Assembly: GCA_021414085.1 (NCBI GenBank)
Contig: JAIOPC010000004.1
Span: 62,001-126,000 of the forward strand
Reading direction: 5' to 3'
DNA length: 64,000 nt
From: Actinomycetes bacterium
GTDB lineage: Bacteria; Actinomycetota; Acidimicrobiia; Acidimicrobiales; Ilumatobacteraceae
The notes beneath the pieces were generated by a model. That model did not search any database and was not told the origin of the DNA. It worked only from the letters and a program-made list of their open reading frames with translations. Made by a program: the position numbers and the translations under genes. Positions 1-8,694 of this stretch are shown here, piece after piece (the first letter of the stretch is position 1; the number at the start of each line of letters is the position of its first letter).

Positions 1-1018
1 CCAAGTCCCAGCTGCGGCGCGTGGCTTCGATGTTCGCCCAGTCGTGCGCGAACCCGAGCACAACACCAAATCCACCGGTGACGTGCTGCAGCTTGCGAAT
101 TGCCTCGATGAGATCGTCGGGGGTTCCGATGACGGCTGCACCACCACCATCCGCTCCGCGTTCAGCGACCTGTTCCATCAACTCAAACGGATCGTCTACG
201 TGGATCGCGCCCGGCCGACCGAGCACTGCGACGTTGTAGTCGTTGTGCCAGCGGTGCAGCCCATGCACCGCCTCCGCTCGCGCCTGCTCGCGCGTCTCGG
301 CGATGTGCCACGCCATCATCACCCGCCAGTTGCGGCGATCGACTGTTTGGCCGTGCGTGGCCGCGGACTCCTCGGCGAAACCCCATTGCGTGGGAAGCGC
401 CTGCAGACCTTCGGACGAGTTGCTGGCGATGCTGAGCACGCCGATCCCGTACTTGCCGGCCAAATGCATCCCCGACGGCGAGATGCTGCTCGCGGTGACC
501 ATCGGCATGTGCTCTTGCCGCGGCAGGATGTGCAGCGCCGCATCGCGCAGCGAGAACCAATCGCAGTCGTAGTCGAAACGTTCCGCGCCGCTGAGTAAAC
601 GGATGATGACGCCGAGGGCTTCGTCCTGGCGATCGCGCTGCACCATTGGGTCGATGTTCAGCGTGCGCGCATCGCTGGGTAAGGCGCCCGGGCCGCTGCC
701 GAACATCGCCCGCCCACGCGTCATGTGATCGAGCTGCACCATCCGTTGCGCAACATTGAACGGGTGGTGATAGGGCAGCGAGATCACTCCGGTGCCCAAG
801 CGGATGGTGTGCGTGTTCATGCCAGCGGCAGCGAGAAACATCTCTGGGCTGGCGATGGTTTCCCAGCCGGTGCTGTGGTGCTCGCCGACCCACAGTTCGT
901 CGTAGCCGAGCCGATCGAGATGCGCCGCCAATTCCAGGTCGCGCTGGAACTGCAGTGTCGCGCTCTCACCCGTTGGGTGGTGAGGGGCGAGAAAGGCACC
1001 GAACTGTGTGCGGGTCAC
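1..1018 (-). CDS. LLM-class flavin-dependent monooxygenase (LimB-like), 3' end cut by window edge
   Basis: About 339 residues are visible; the C-terminus lies off the left edge. The N-terminus reads VTRTQFGAFLAPHHPTGE, followed by DRLGYDELWVGEHHSTGWE and LGTGVISLPYHHP, the pattern of the luciferase-like TIM-barrel family and closest to the limonene 1,2-monooxygenase-like subgroup. Such enzymes use reduced FMN or F420 to oxidise small hydrophobic substrates; the substrate here is unknown. The start is GTG at 1018: a hexamer TAGTGT on the minus strand (1026-1031) sits 7 nt upstream, fitting a leaderless start. It is divergent from the kinase gene with only 30 bp between starts. Confidence 0.85.
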   Translation of the reverse strand, partial: MTRTQFGAFLAPHHPTGESATLQFQRDLELAAHLDRLGYDELWVGEHHSTGWETIASPEMFLAAAGMNTHTIRLGTGVISLPYHHPFNVAQRMVQLDHMTRGRAMFGSGPGALPSDARTLNIDPMVQRDRQDEALGVIIRLLSGAERFDYDCDWFSLRDAALHILPRQEHMPMVTASSISPSGMHLAGKYGIGVLSIASNSSEGLQALPTQWGFAEESAATHGQTVDRRNWRVMMAWHIAETREQARAEAVHGLHRWHNDYNVAVLGRPGAIHVDDPFELMEQVAERGADGGGAAVIGTPDDLIEAIRKLQHVTGGFGVVLGFAHDWANIEATRRSWDL

Positions 1019-1025
1019 GGTCGCG

Positions 1026-1039
1026 ACACTAGGGATACT
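1026..1039. promoter_or_regulatory. Divergent overlapping -10 elements for two leaderless genes
   Basis: The 30-bp gap between divergent GTG starts (1018 minus, 1049 plus) holds TAGTGT for the minus gene (complement of 1026-1031, 7 nt from GTG) and GATACT for the plus gene (1034-1039, 9 nt from GTG). Recognisable -35 boxes would lie inside the opposite gene. This is inferred from spacing only. Confidence 0.45.
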
Positions 1040-1048
1040 GTCGGGGCT

Positions 1049-1885
1049 GTGTCGGGTCCAGCGCGAACGCGATTGCCGGGCGGATACCGCAACGAGGTTT
1101 GGAAGGTGCGCTCCGGTCGCGGTTGGTTGATCGAGAAGCGTTACGTGGAAGATCCGGGCGAAGCGAACCCGATGTATCCGAACCTGCCCGATCATGAGGC
1201 GCTGGCACTCGCCGCGTTGGGGCCGCGTGGGCTGGCACCAGAGTTAGTGGGCCACGAGCCGGGCGCGGTGACGTATCGGTTCGTGCCGGGCACGATGTGG
1301 CGCAGTGGGGTCGCCGACGTGGCGACGTTGCTGTCGGCTATCCATTCCGTGCCAGTTCCTCGTGGTTTGCGTCGCCTCTGTGAATCGGCGGCGCAAGCGC
1401 GGGATCACGGCGACGAGATGGTCGCGGGGGTGCCACGCAAAGCGGCATCGGAGTTGGTGGCTGTGCGACCGAAGGTTGGGTCGACGCTTGCCGTCCGTCG
1501 CGCAGCGTTGGTGCACACCGATTGTGGACCGGGCAATCTGGTGCGATCGCGTCATGGCTTGCTGTTGATCGATTGGCAGTGTCCCGGCCTCGGTGATCCG
1601 GTGGAAGACATTGCCTGCTTCCTCTCGCCGGCGATGATGATCCTGTACGAGCAACAGCCGCACACCGCTCGCGCTGTCGAGCAGTTTCTCGAGGTGTACG
1701 AAGACACAACGCACGGTCGCAGCGCGGTTGCGCGCTATCGCCGCGACGCGGCGGCCTGGCACTACCGCATCGGCGGCTACTGCGTGTGGCGCGCCGATCG
1801 GCTGGCCCGCCGACTACCCGATATCGCGGCCCGCTATCGGCGCGCGCTGATGGCCGAGATCGCACTACTGCAGGAGTTGTCGTGA
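1049..1885 (+). CDS. Aminoglycoside phosphotransferase/choline kinase-like protein
   Basis: 278 aa. The kinase catalytic loop HTDCGPGN (HxDxxxxN type) is followed by LLIDWQCPGLGDP, where the Asp replaces the DFG metal ligand; this is the APH/ChoK fold. The N-terminal GGYRNEVWKV resembles the nucleotide-binding loop. The phosphate acceptor is unknown; sugars, amino alcohols and antibiotics are all possible. GTG at 1049 is chosen because it precedes the N-lobe loop and lies 9 nt after a -10-like GATACT; upstream in-frame starts would run into the divergent gene. It ends 10 bp before a sugar isomerase-like gene, so the two are probably one operon acting on a sugar-like molecule. Confidence 0.75.
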   Translation: MSGPARTRLPGGYRNEVWKVRSGRGWLIEKRYVEDPGEANPMYPNLPDHEALALAALGPRGLAPELVGHEPGAVTYRFVPGTMWRSGVADVATLLSAIHSVPVPRGLRRLCESAAQARDHGDEMVAGVPRKAASELVAVRPKVGSTLAVRRAALVHTDCGPGNLVRSRHGLLLIDWQCPGLGDPVEDIACFLSPAMMILYEQQPHTARAVEQFLEVYEDTTHGRSAVARYRRDAAAWHYRIGGYCVWRADRLARRLPDIAARYRRALMAEIALLQELS

Positions 1886-1895
1886 GGGAGAAACG

Positions 1896-2828
1896 GTGAA
1901 GCAGATCGAGTTCCACGTGCACAGCTTCTCGCTGCGCCATCACCTCCGTTACCGCGAACGCACCGGCTACGACGTGTTCTCGTACATCGCCGAAATGGCG
2001 CAACTCGGGTTCACAGGCGTCAACGTCTCTGCCAATGGCGCCGGTTATCGCGATCTGTGTGGAACGTCGCCCGAACACTTTGCGGCCGTGCGCTCAGCGG
2101 TCGCCGAGCGCGGTATGAAGCTGGAGCTCGATACCAGCGACACGCGCGTGGAGAACATGACCACGATGCTGCACGTGGCCGCCGCGTGCGGTGCCGACAC
2201 GTTGCGCACCTACACGAAGTACTCGGCTCCGTTGGCCGATGTGATCGAGTGGACGATTCGCGATCTACGCACGGTCGCGTCGTTGGCAGCGGATCTGGGT
2301 GTGCTGGTCGTACTCGAGAACCATGAGGACTTCACCGGTCCGGTGCTCGCGCAGATCCTCGGCGCCGTCGATCACACCAGCGTGCGAGCGCTCTACGACT
2401 ACGGCAACAGCCAGATGGTGGGGGAGGACCCACTCGACGCGCTGGCCGCGATGGCGCCGTTCATCGAACGCGTGCACGCCAAGGATCATGTGCTGCTGCG
2501 CGGCCCCGACGGCCCGGTCGTGCAGGGCGTTCCGTTCGGCAGCGGGCGCCTGCCCGTTGGCGAGACCACCGATCGCTTGTACGCGGCCGGCGTACGCCGC
2601 TTCTGTTACGAGAACGTGTGGAGCTACACGGCGCCGCTGAAGTGCGCTGCGGACGCGTTGCCGGACACGCCCTGTTTCGAGTGGGACGATCCGCACCGTT
2701 ACTTGGTGGGCGACACGCTCGCGCCTGAAGAAGCGGTGCGCGAGGAACGCCTCGCCTTCGATCAAGGCCTGCACGCTTTTCAGCAGATGCTGAAATCTCA
2801 CGGGTACGAGGTGAGTAGCGGCCGATAG
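1896..2828 (+). CDS. Sugar phosphate isomerase/epimerase-like TIM-barrel protein
   Basis: 310 aa. Reads as a xylose-isomerase-like (AP endonuclease 2 family) barrel: EFHVHSFSLRHHLRY at the start, LVVLENHEDFTG with a metal-binding Glu/His, DYGNSQMVGEDP, and ERVHAKDH with the conserved His after a beta strand. Such proteins isomerise or epimerise sugars and inositols, or act as metal-dependent lyases. The GTG start at 1896 has a clear AGGGAG ribosome-binding site 5 nt upstream, overlapping the stop of the preceding kinase gene, which supports translational coupling. The exact substrate cannot be told. Confidence 0.75.
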   Translation: MKQIEFHVHSFSLRHHLRYRERTGYDVFSYIAEMAQLGFTGVNVSANGAGYRDLCGTSPEHFAAVRSAVAERGMKLELDTSDTRVENMTTMLHVAAACGADTLRTYTKYSAPLADVIEWTIRDLRTVASLAADLGVLVVLENHEDFTGPVLAQILGAVDHTSVRALYDYGNSQMVGEDPLDALAAMAPFIERVHAKDHVLLRGPDGPVVQGVPFGSGRLPVGETTDRLYAAGVRRFCYENVWSYTAPLKCAADALPDTPCFEWDDPHRYLVGDTLAPEEAVREERLAFDQGLHAFQQMLKSHGYEVSSGR

Positions 2829-2846
2829 CCTGGCAGCCGCCACAAC

Positions 2847-2919
2847 GGGGACGTAGCTCAGTTGGCAGAGCGCTACCTTTGCAAGGTAGATGTCAGGGGT
2901 TCGATTCCCCTCGTCTCCA
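2847..2919 (+). tRNA. tRNA-Ala (anticodon TGC)
   Basis: 73-nt cloverleaf. The acceptor stem GGGGACG pairs with CGTCTCC, the D arm contains GCTCAGTTGGCAGAGC, the anticodon stem CTACC/GGTAG encloses loop TTTGCAA with anticodon TGC, and the T arm is AGGGG TTCGATT CCCCT. The discriminator is A and the CCA end is not encoded. It follows the isomerase gene by 18 bp and is convergent with the lipoprotein gene. Confidence 0.97.
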
Positions 2920-2948
2920 CTCGCGGATTACCAGCCATCACCGGACCT

Positions 2949-4001
2949 TCACGACTCGGGCTTGGGTCCGAACTGTGCCTCAAATCGTGCCGACAGGGCA
3001 TCCCGTTGCTCACCGGCCGCTGCCGAGTCGTACGCAACGAGCTTGATGCTGTCCAGATCGACCGACAACTCCGACACCTTCGCATCTGGGTTCATCGGTA
3101 GCTGAAAGGCGAATGCCTGCGCACCGACTTCTTGAGCTTGGGCGGTGAGTGCCCAATCGATCCACAGCCGGGCTGCCTCGGCGTCGGGCCCACCGTTGAT
3201 CATGGCCATCGCTCCGGTCTCGAAACCCGTGCCCTGCTCAGGGAACGTGAGTTGCAAATTCGTCGCTCCTTTGGCAATCGCCGCGGTGCAGTCGTGCGCG
3301 AAAACGATTCCAACAGCCGCTTCGCTATCGGCGACGACTTGCACTGGCGCCGATCCGCTCTTGGTGTAGTCGACGATGTTGGCGTCAAGTTGTTCGAAAT
3401 AGCTGAACGTCGCGTCTTCATCGAGATCGTTCAGCGTCATCACCGTCCACAGCGCGGTGTAGGCGGTTCCGGAGCTGGCTGGATGAGCCATCGATACCAA
3501 CCCGAGGAGCGCTGGATCAAGCAGGTCGTCCCACGAGTGCGGGGCCTCAAGGCCAGCCGTGTCGAGCGCCTCGGTGTTCGAGCAAAAGCCGAGTGCCCCA
3601 ACGTAGATGCCTGTCCAGAATCCGTCGGCGTCCTTGGATTGCGTTGGGACCGCGGCCGCGTTCGGCGAAACGTACGCCTCGAGCAGACCATCAGCCTGCG
3701 CCGCCACATAGCCGTCCGCCGAACCACCCCACCAGACACTGAACTGCGGGTCGTCCTTACCGTCGCGCAGGGCCGTGGCGGCGTCCCCCGAACTCATACG
3801 CACGAATGTGGTTGCAACTCCGGTTGCCTGTTGGAACGCAGCGGTCTGCGCGGCACACCACGTTTCTTCCACGGTGCACAGCACGCTCAGCTTCAACGAT
3901 GCGCCGTCCTCTTTCTCGGACGAGGAACCGCAGGCGCCGAACAACAGCAACGCCGCGCCCGCAATCAACAGTGACGGACCGGATTGGCTCTTGATCAGCA
4001 T
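2949..4001 (-). CDS. Substrate-binding lipoprotein of an ABC transporter (iron(III)/organic anion type)
   Basis: 350 aa. The N-terminal signal ends in the lipobox LFGAC, so the mature protein should be lipid-anchored at Cys24. The body resembles periplasmic-binding fold proteins of the Fe(III)/thiamine/2-aminoethylphosphonate group: CTVEETWCAAQTAAFQQATG, then FSVWWGGSADGYVAAQADGL and a C-terminal INGGPDAEAARLWIDWAL. No permease or ATPase gene is adjacent, so the transporter partners must be elsewhere or the protein acts as an orphan receptor. The ligand is uncertain. It is convergent with tRNA-Ala and lies downstream of the diguanylate cyclase on the same strand. Confidence 0.8.
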   Translation of the reverse strand: MLIKSQSGPSLLIAGAALLLFGACGSSSEKEDGASLKLSVLCTVEETWCAAQTAAFQQATGVATTFVRMSSGDAATALRDGKDDPQFSVWWGGSADGYVAAQADGLLEAYVSPNAAAVPTQSKDADGFWTGIYVGALGFCSNTEALDTAGLEAPHSWDDLLDPALLGLVSMAHPASSGTAYTALWTVMTLNDLDEDATFSYFEQLDANIVDYTKSGSAPVQVVADSEAAVGIVFAHDCTAAIAKGATNLQLTFPEQGTGFETGAMAMINGGPDAEAARLWIDWALTAQAQEVGAQAFAFQLPMNPDAKVSELSVDLDSIKLVAYDSAAAGEQRDALSARFEAQFGPKPES

Positions 4002-4066
4002 CCGGACAGGGTAGGTGTTCAGCGGTTCGATTCCAGGTGTCCGCCGTGACCCGCGACGTCGGTGCG

Positions 4067-5941
4067 CTATGCGCTGAGACTCGACTCCCTCGTCTCTACT
4101 GTCGAGTCTCCAGCGCTGCGCAGGGCATGTCGCGCACGTTTCTCTTCGTACATCGCCTCGTCGGCGGCGGCGAGCAGCGCGGTGCCGTCGTACCCAACGG
4201 CGTCTGTGTTGGCGACACCGATGCTCGCTGGGCAGACGACTTCGATGTTGGGCTCGATCAGGATCGGTCGCGACAACGCATGCTCGATCCGTTCGATCAG
4301 CTGATGCGAGTTGGCGTCATTTGGCTCGTAGACGATCACGAACTCGTCGCCGCCCAGCCGAGCGATGGTGTCGGCACCGCGGACCACCCGCAGCAACCGG
4401 TCGGCCGTTTCACACAACACCCGGTCGCCAACGTCGTGACCGTGGACGTCGTTCACGGTCTTGAAGCCGTCGAGGTCAAGGAACGCGAGAGCAAGCGGCC
4501 GTCCGGAGCGTTTGGTTCTTGCCAAGGCCGCGTCGAGGAGTTCGCTGAAGAGTCGGCGATTAGCTAGGCCGGTGAGCGAGTCACGCAACGCGAGCGCTGC
4601 CATGTTGTCCTGCAAGTTGCGCAACTCAGTCACGTCGCGGCTGACACCCTGCAGGCCATCGCGGATCGGTGAGGTTCGGGTCTCACCAACAACCGTTGAG
4701 CCGTCTGCGTGACGAAATCGGAAGTCGAAGCGGTCAAGGATCTGCTCTCCGTTCAACGCGCGCGCAATGGCCGTGCGGCCCACGTCATCGAGGATGTCCA
4801 TCATCCGAGAGAAGTCCTCGAGGAAGTACGAAGGCGGATAGCCGAGGATGTTCTCCACTGACGGGCTCATGTACTCGAAATGTGGCGTCGGTTGGGTCGT
4901 GAAGCGCCACACGACATCAGCGGACTTATCGGCGAGCTGGCGGAACCTGGTTTCGCTTTGGGCGAGCTCCATCTCAGCCACTTTGCGGCGGGTGACATCG
5001 CGACCGATGGACAGCACTTCCGGACCATCAACACCGGTGATGTAGCGATCCATCCACTCCAACCACTTTTCACCCGAGTCATGGCCCGCGACACGCGCAA
5101 CATGGTCGACCAGAATTGGGTTGTCGGGTCCCAGTATCGCTAGTTGGGAACGGAGACCGTCCTTCTCATCCTCAGATAGGAAGTCGTCCAGTCGACGGCC
5201 GACCGCTGCCTCCTGTGTGACTTCGTACTGCGCCGCCCATGCCGCGTTGCAGTACGTGATGACATGATCCGACATGCGGTAACGGTTAACGAGTTCGGGA
5301 AGCGCGTTGAGCACGGTCGCGCTGCGCTCAAGCGAGACTTGGTTGACAGCCACCTCACTAGTGAGTTTGCGCGAACGAGCGACCAAGCCGTGCAGCGTCA
5401 TTCCCATACCCGCGCAGCAGACGATGAGAACAGCGGTCGGCGCAACGCCACCAGTCGCAGGTGCAGAGTTGTGACCATGCGCCCCCAACCAGAGGACAAC
5501 CCCCGCTACTGCAGCGGCGATGAGTACAGCAGCCTGGTTCTCATAGATGGCCAACCACATCAGCGGCAGGACGGAGAGCGTGATGAACGGAGATCCGATG
5601 CCACTGCCTGTAGACGAAGCGAGTAGCAGGGCTCCGATGAGCAACAGGAACGGGGGCGCGAGCTGTGCTTGTCGCGGCACGCGGTGCCATGGCAGCACCG
5701 CGGACCCGGCGAGTGTGACGGCGACGAGAACCAAGCCGAACACAGCCATGTCAGGCTGGGTCCACGAGGCCGTTGGCACTGCAATTGCCATCGCAATGAT
5801 GGCGGTGGCCGCGAACGGCAGCGCACGCTGCAGTCGTCGATCGCCGATCAAGGGACCGTGCTCGGCCTCAACAGTGGGCGCGCCGCGAGGCGAGGTGGCC
5901 GTCGCCTTCACCCTGTCGCCGTTGTCAGCCAGATTCTTCAC
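4067..5941 (-). CDS. Membrane PAS-PAS-GGDEF diguanylate cyclase
   Basis: 624 aa. The N-terminal part (about residues 38-180) has several hydrophobic membrane helices, followed by two PAS-like regions (about 205-325 and 330-445) and a GGDEF domain (about 455-605). The active site reads RLGGDEFVIVY. Five residues before it is RGAD, an intact RxxD inhibitory site, so feedback-inhibited synthesis of c-di-GMP is expected. No EAL domain is present. The start is GTG at 5941. The PAS repeats suggest sensing of redox, light or a small ligand, but no cofactor residue can be assigned. A 10-bp inverted repeat lies within the last codons (4076-4110). Confidence 0.92.
   Translation of the reverse strand: MKNLADNGDRVKATATSPRGAPTVEAEHGPLIGDRRLQRALPFAATAIIAMAIAVPTASWTQPDMAVFGLVLVAVTLAGSAVLPWHRVPRQAQLAPPFLLLIGALLLASSTGSGIGSPFITLSVLPLMWLAIYENQAAVLIAAAVAGVVLWLGAHGHNSAPATGGVAPTAVLIVCCAGMGMTLHGLVARSRKLTSEVAVNQVSLERSATVLNALPELVNRYRMSDHVITYCNAAWAAQYEVTQEAAVGRRLDDFLSEDEKDGLRSQLAILGPDNPILVDHVARVAGHDSGEKWLEWMDRYITGVDGPEVLSIGRDVTRRKVAEMELAQSETRFRQLADKSADVVWRFTTQPTPHFEYMSPSVENILGYPPSYFLEDFSRMMDILDDVGRTAIARALNGEQILDRFDFRFRHADGSTVVGETRTSPIRDGLQGVSRDVTELRNLQDNMAALALRDSLTGLANRRLFSELLDAALARTKRSGRPLALAFLDLDGFKTVNDVHGHDVGDRVLCETADRLLRVVRGADTIARLGGDEFVIVYEPNDANSHQLIERIEHALSRPILIEPNIEVVCPASIGVANTDAVGYDGTALLAAADEAMYEEKRARHALRSAGDSTVETRESSLSA
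4076..4110 (-). repeat. Perfect 10-bp inverted repeat at the 3' end of the diguanylate cyclase gene
   Basis: GAGACTCGAC (4076-4085) and GTCGAGTCTC (4101-4110) are separated by 15 nt. The repeat lies inside the final coding codons and would form an mRNA hairpin just before the stop codon. No T-run follows on the minus strand, so a classical terminator is not supported. Confidence 0.5.
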
Positions 5942-6069
5942 GAGCCGCCGTCCATTCGTTCGAATTCACTATCGGCACGGATTTGGTCGTAAGAAGTGGT
6001 AATCCTCGGAACCCGGATGCATTTCCGGAGGGGGTTGCGAACAGATGTTCGGTTCGACATACTGAAGTT

Positions 6070-6756
6070 ATGAACTCGCCTGCGACGGTTACCGACGCTG
6101 AACTCATCTGGCAACAGTGCTTGTTTGCGTTCGAAGAGCCACAGGTGGCGACCGACTTCAGTGGCGTTACCCGCACTTGGCTGGATGAGACCTCGTGGGT
6201 CGACTATGTGCCGCATTGGTTGGGCGGCGCCGACCTGGTGTTCGCCGAACTTGTGGCGAAACTGGCCTGGAAGCAGCGCGAGGTCACCATGTACGACAAG
6301 CGTGTTACCGAGCCGCGGCTCACCAGCTGGTGGAGCTCGCTTGCCGGTCCGCCGGAACCGCTGCCGGTTCTGGAAAGTGCGCGGACGATGCTGACCCGCC
6401 AGTACGGGCGGCCGTTCGATTCGATCGGTTTCAACCTCTACCGCGACGGGCGCGATTCGGTGGCGTGGCACGCCGACCGCGAGCGCCACTACCACGAAGA
6501 TCCGGTGGTGGCGATTGTCAGCACAGGCGCGCCGCGTGCGTTTCAAATGCGCCCGATCGGTGGCGGCCAATCGCAGCGTTGGCAGCTCGGCTTAGGCGAC
6601 CTCTTCGTGATGGGTGGCTCCTGCCAGCACCAATGGGAGCACTGCGTGCCGAAAACGGCGACCGCCGTTGGGCCGCGCCTCAGCATCATGTTCCGGCACA
6701 ATCTGGCCGATTGGCAGCCGCCCGCTTCAGGTACGTATAACTCCGCGGCGCACTAG
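6070..6756 (+). CDS. AlkB-like 2-oxoglutarate/Fe(II)-dependent dioxygenase
   Basis: 228 aa. Iron ligands appear as WHADRE (HxD) and QHQWEHCVP (distal His), and GPRLSIMFRH carries the Arg residues that bind 2-oxoglutarate and substrate. YDKRVTEPRLTSWW matches the nucleotide-recognition lid of AlkB homologues. These enzymes reverse alkyl lesions in DNA or RNA by oxidative demethylation. ATG at 6070 is chosen over an in-frame start at 5983 because the family starts near this point. It is divergent from the diguanylate cyclase. Other repair genes lie further along the window (two glycosylase-like proteins and a photolyase). Confidence 0.88.
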   Translation: MNSPATVTDAELIWQQCLFAFEEPQVATDFSGVTRTWLDETSWVDYVPHWLGGADLVFAELVAKLAWKQREVTMYDKRVTEPRLTSWWSSLAGPPEPLPVLESARTMLTRQYGRPFDSIGFNLYRDGRDSVAWHADRERHYHEDPVVAIVSTGAPRAFQMRPIGGGQSQRWQLGLGDLFVMGGSCQHQWEHCVPKTATAVGPRLSIMFRHNLADWQPPASGTYNSAAH

Positions 6757-6773
6757 GCGCAATACTTGGGTCG

Positions 6774-8024
6774 ATGCCCAGCGAATCGACGACCCGAACC
6801 ACCGCCTCCGACACCGACCGCTACGCGTTCGTTCCGGGTTCGGCGCCCTATCCCACCATCGTGTCCGCTGAAGGCTGCTGGATGATCGCATCGGATGGTC
6901 GTCGCATTCTCGATGGCGCAGCCGGCGCGATCGTCGGCAACATCGGTTGGGGTCGCACCGAGGTCGCGCAAGCCGCAGCCGCGGTGATGCCGATTGGTTA
7001 CGTGATCCCGCTGTGGCCGACTCCCAGTCGGCTAGCGCTGCAGGACGAACTGATTCAGCATTGGTTGCCCGCGGGTTTCAATCACGTGTTCTTCACCAGC
7101 GGTGGCAGCGAGAGCACCGATTCGGCGATCCGTCTTGCCCGCGCCTATCAGGTGGGCAAGGGTCGCGAGGATCGGTGGAAGGTGATTGGTCGGCACCCGA
7201 GTTACCACGGCATGACCACCGGCACGATGGCCGTCGCCAGTCACCTCGGTCGCCAGAAGGGTTACGAGCCACTGCTGTTGCCGTTCCCGAAGGTGCCGTG
7301 GGACGACCCGGAGATGGTGCTGAAGGTGATCGAGCAAGAAGACCCGGCCACGATTGCTGGCTTCATCGCCGAACCCATCACCGGCGCTGCGGGCGCGTGC
7401 CTCACCGCTAGCGACGAGTACTGGCAAGTGGTCACCGATGCGTGCCACGAGCACGACATCTTGCTGATTGCCGACGAGGTGATGACGGGCTATGGCCGCA
7501 CGGGATTGAATTTCGGCCATCAACACTTCCCGTTCCAGCCCGACGTGATCGTTGGCGGCAAGGGCTTGGGTGGTGGTTACGTACCGCTCGGCGCTGTTGC
7601 GGCCAGCGACGAAGTCGCACAGGCGTTGGTCGGTTCCGGCTTCATGTATTTCACCTTCACCGGCAACGATGCCGCCTGTGCAGCAGGCTCGAAGGTGCTC
7701 GAAATCATGCGCCGCGAGAACTTGGTGGCTCGCGCGGCCTCGCAAGGCGCAGTGTTGGGCAAACGCTTGCACGCCGAGTTCGACGATCACCCGGCAGTCA
7801 CCGAAGTGCGTGGGCGCGGCATGTTCTACGGCCTCGAACTGCGCTGCAGTCGCGATGCGGTCGTGATGGCTGCTCTGGAGCGCGATCTGTGGATTTACCC
7901 GGCAGGTTCTGGCCCGGTGGCCGATGCTGTGCTGGTCGCACCGCCGTTCGTTGTCAGCGATGCGGAAATCGAGCAAATCGTCGCAACCACACGTGCCGCC
8001 ATCGACGAAGTCTTCGTCGGCTGA
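6774..8024 (+). CDS. Class III PLP-dependent aminotransferase
   Basis: 416 aa, the usual length for fold-type I class III transaminases. ILLIADEVMTGYGRTG carries the Asp that pairs with the pyridine nitrogen, and VIVGGKGLGGGYVPLGA carries the Schiff-base Lys. FFTSGGSESTDSAIRLAR is the phosphate-binding loop. The amino donor is unknown; omega-amino acids or polyamines are typical. It starts 17 bp after the AlkB-like gene and is followed 10 bp later by an S51-like peptidase, suggesting an operon, possibly for peptide or amine catabolism. Confidence 0.9.
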   Translation: MPSESTTRTTASDTDRYAFVPGSAPYPTIVSAEGCWMIASDGRRILDGAAGAIVGNIGWGRTEVAQAAAAVMPIGYVIPLWPTPSRLALQDELIQHWLPAGFNHVFFTSGGSESTDSAIRLARAYQVGKGREDRWKVIGRHPSYHGMTTGTMAVASHLGRQKGYEPLLLPFPKVPWDDPEMVLKVIEQEDPATIAGFIAEPITGAAGACLTASDEYWQVVTDACHEHDILLIADEVMTGYGRTGLNFGHQHFPFQPDVIVGGKGLGGGYVPLGAVAASDEVAQALVGSGFMYFTFTGNDAACAAGSKVLEIMRRENLVARAASQGAVLGKRLHAEFDDHPAVTEVRGRGMFYGLELRCSRDAVVMAALERDLWIYPAGSGPVADAVLVAPPFVVSDAEIEQIVATTRAAIDEVFVG

Positions 8025-8034
8025 GGTGATCGCG

Positions 8035-8667
8035 ATGAATGCCGGAATCATCTCACTGCAGGGCGGCGGACCGTTCGTAGCCAACGACGAACTCGATCGG
8101 CGCTTACTCGCCGAGGTTGGTGCGACGAAGGCGTTGGTGTTGCCGACGGCCGATGCGTTCGAGCACCCCGAGCGGTTGGTCGCAGCCGCGATGGCGTGGG
8201 GAGAACGACTCGACATCGAGATCGAGGCGCTGATGGTATTGCGTCGCGGTGAGGCGATGGAACCAGGCCCGGCCGATGTCGTGCGCGCCGCACGCGCGGT
8301 CTACTTCGTTGGCGACCAACCGCTGCACCTGCGTTCGGTGCTGAAGGACACTCCGCTGTGGGACGCGGTGTTGCAGGTTCTCGCCGGCGGTGGGTTGGTA
8401 GTCGGCGTCGCAGGCAGCGCTGCCGCTCTCTGCGATCCGATGGTCGATCCGCGCGGTGGAGCCTTCACCCTTGGCCTCGCGCTGGTCCCCAATCTGGCAC
8501 TGGTCACCGAAGCCGAGTTGTGGTCGCCGGAACGTCGCCATCGCACCCGCGAATTGGCAAACACAACGTTGGCCGAATTGCGCACCGGTGGTGCGCTGGT
8601 GCGCCGCGCGACAGGTTGGGAGTCGGTTGGCGACGTCGAACTACACGGCGAATTGCCCGCGATCTGA
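8035..8667 (+). CDS. Peptidase S51-like (cyanophycinase/dipeptidase E) protein
   Basis: 210 aa. The order of elements resembles the class I glutamine-amidotransferase-like fold of family S51: a start ISLQGGGPF, a strand VYFVGDQPLHL (family: xFxGGdQ), and VVGVAGSAAALCDPM at the nucleophile elbow. In active members the elbow reads GTSAGA; here it is GVAGSAAA, so a Ser is present but shifted, and activity is uncertain. ATG at 8035 has an AGGTGAT ribosome-binding site 5 nt upstream; an in-frame GTG at 8026 would overlap that site. It probably shares an mRNA with the aminotransferase. Confidence 0.65.
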   Translation: MNAGIISLQGGGPFVANDELDRRLLAEVGATKALVLPTADAFEHPERLVAAAMAWGERLDIEIEALMVLRRGEAMEPGPADVVRAARAVYFVGDQPLHLRSVLKDTPLWDAVLQVLAGGGLVVGVAGSAAALCDPMVDPRGGAFTLGLALVPNLALVTEAELWSPERRHRTRELANTTLAELRTGGALVRRATGWESVGDVELHGELPAI

Positions 8668-8694
8668 GCGATCTGAACGACCTGAGCCGCTAGC

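Noticed and set aside
183-893. A 236-residue frame on the minus strand in the first kilobase.
   Set aside because: It is an Arg/His-rich shadow of the luciferase-like gene, which runs in another frame with clear family motifs.
4076-4110. A rho-independent terminator for the diguanylate cyclase.
   Set aside because: The repeat lies inside the coding sequence and lacks a T-run on the minus strand.
5983-6069. A longer N-terminus for the AlkB-like protein.
   Set aside because: The added 29 residues have no family match and reach into the region before the divergent cyclase.
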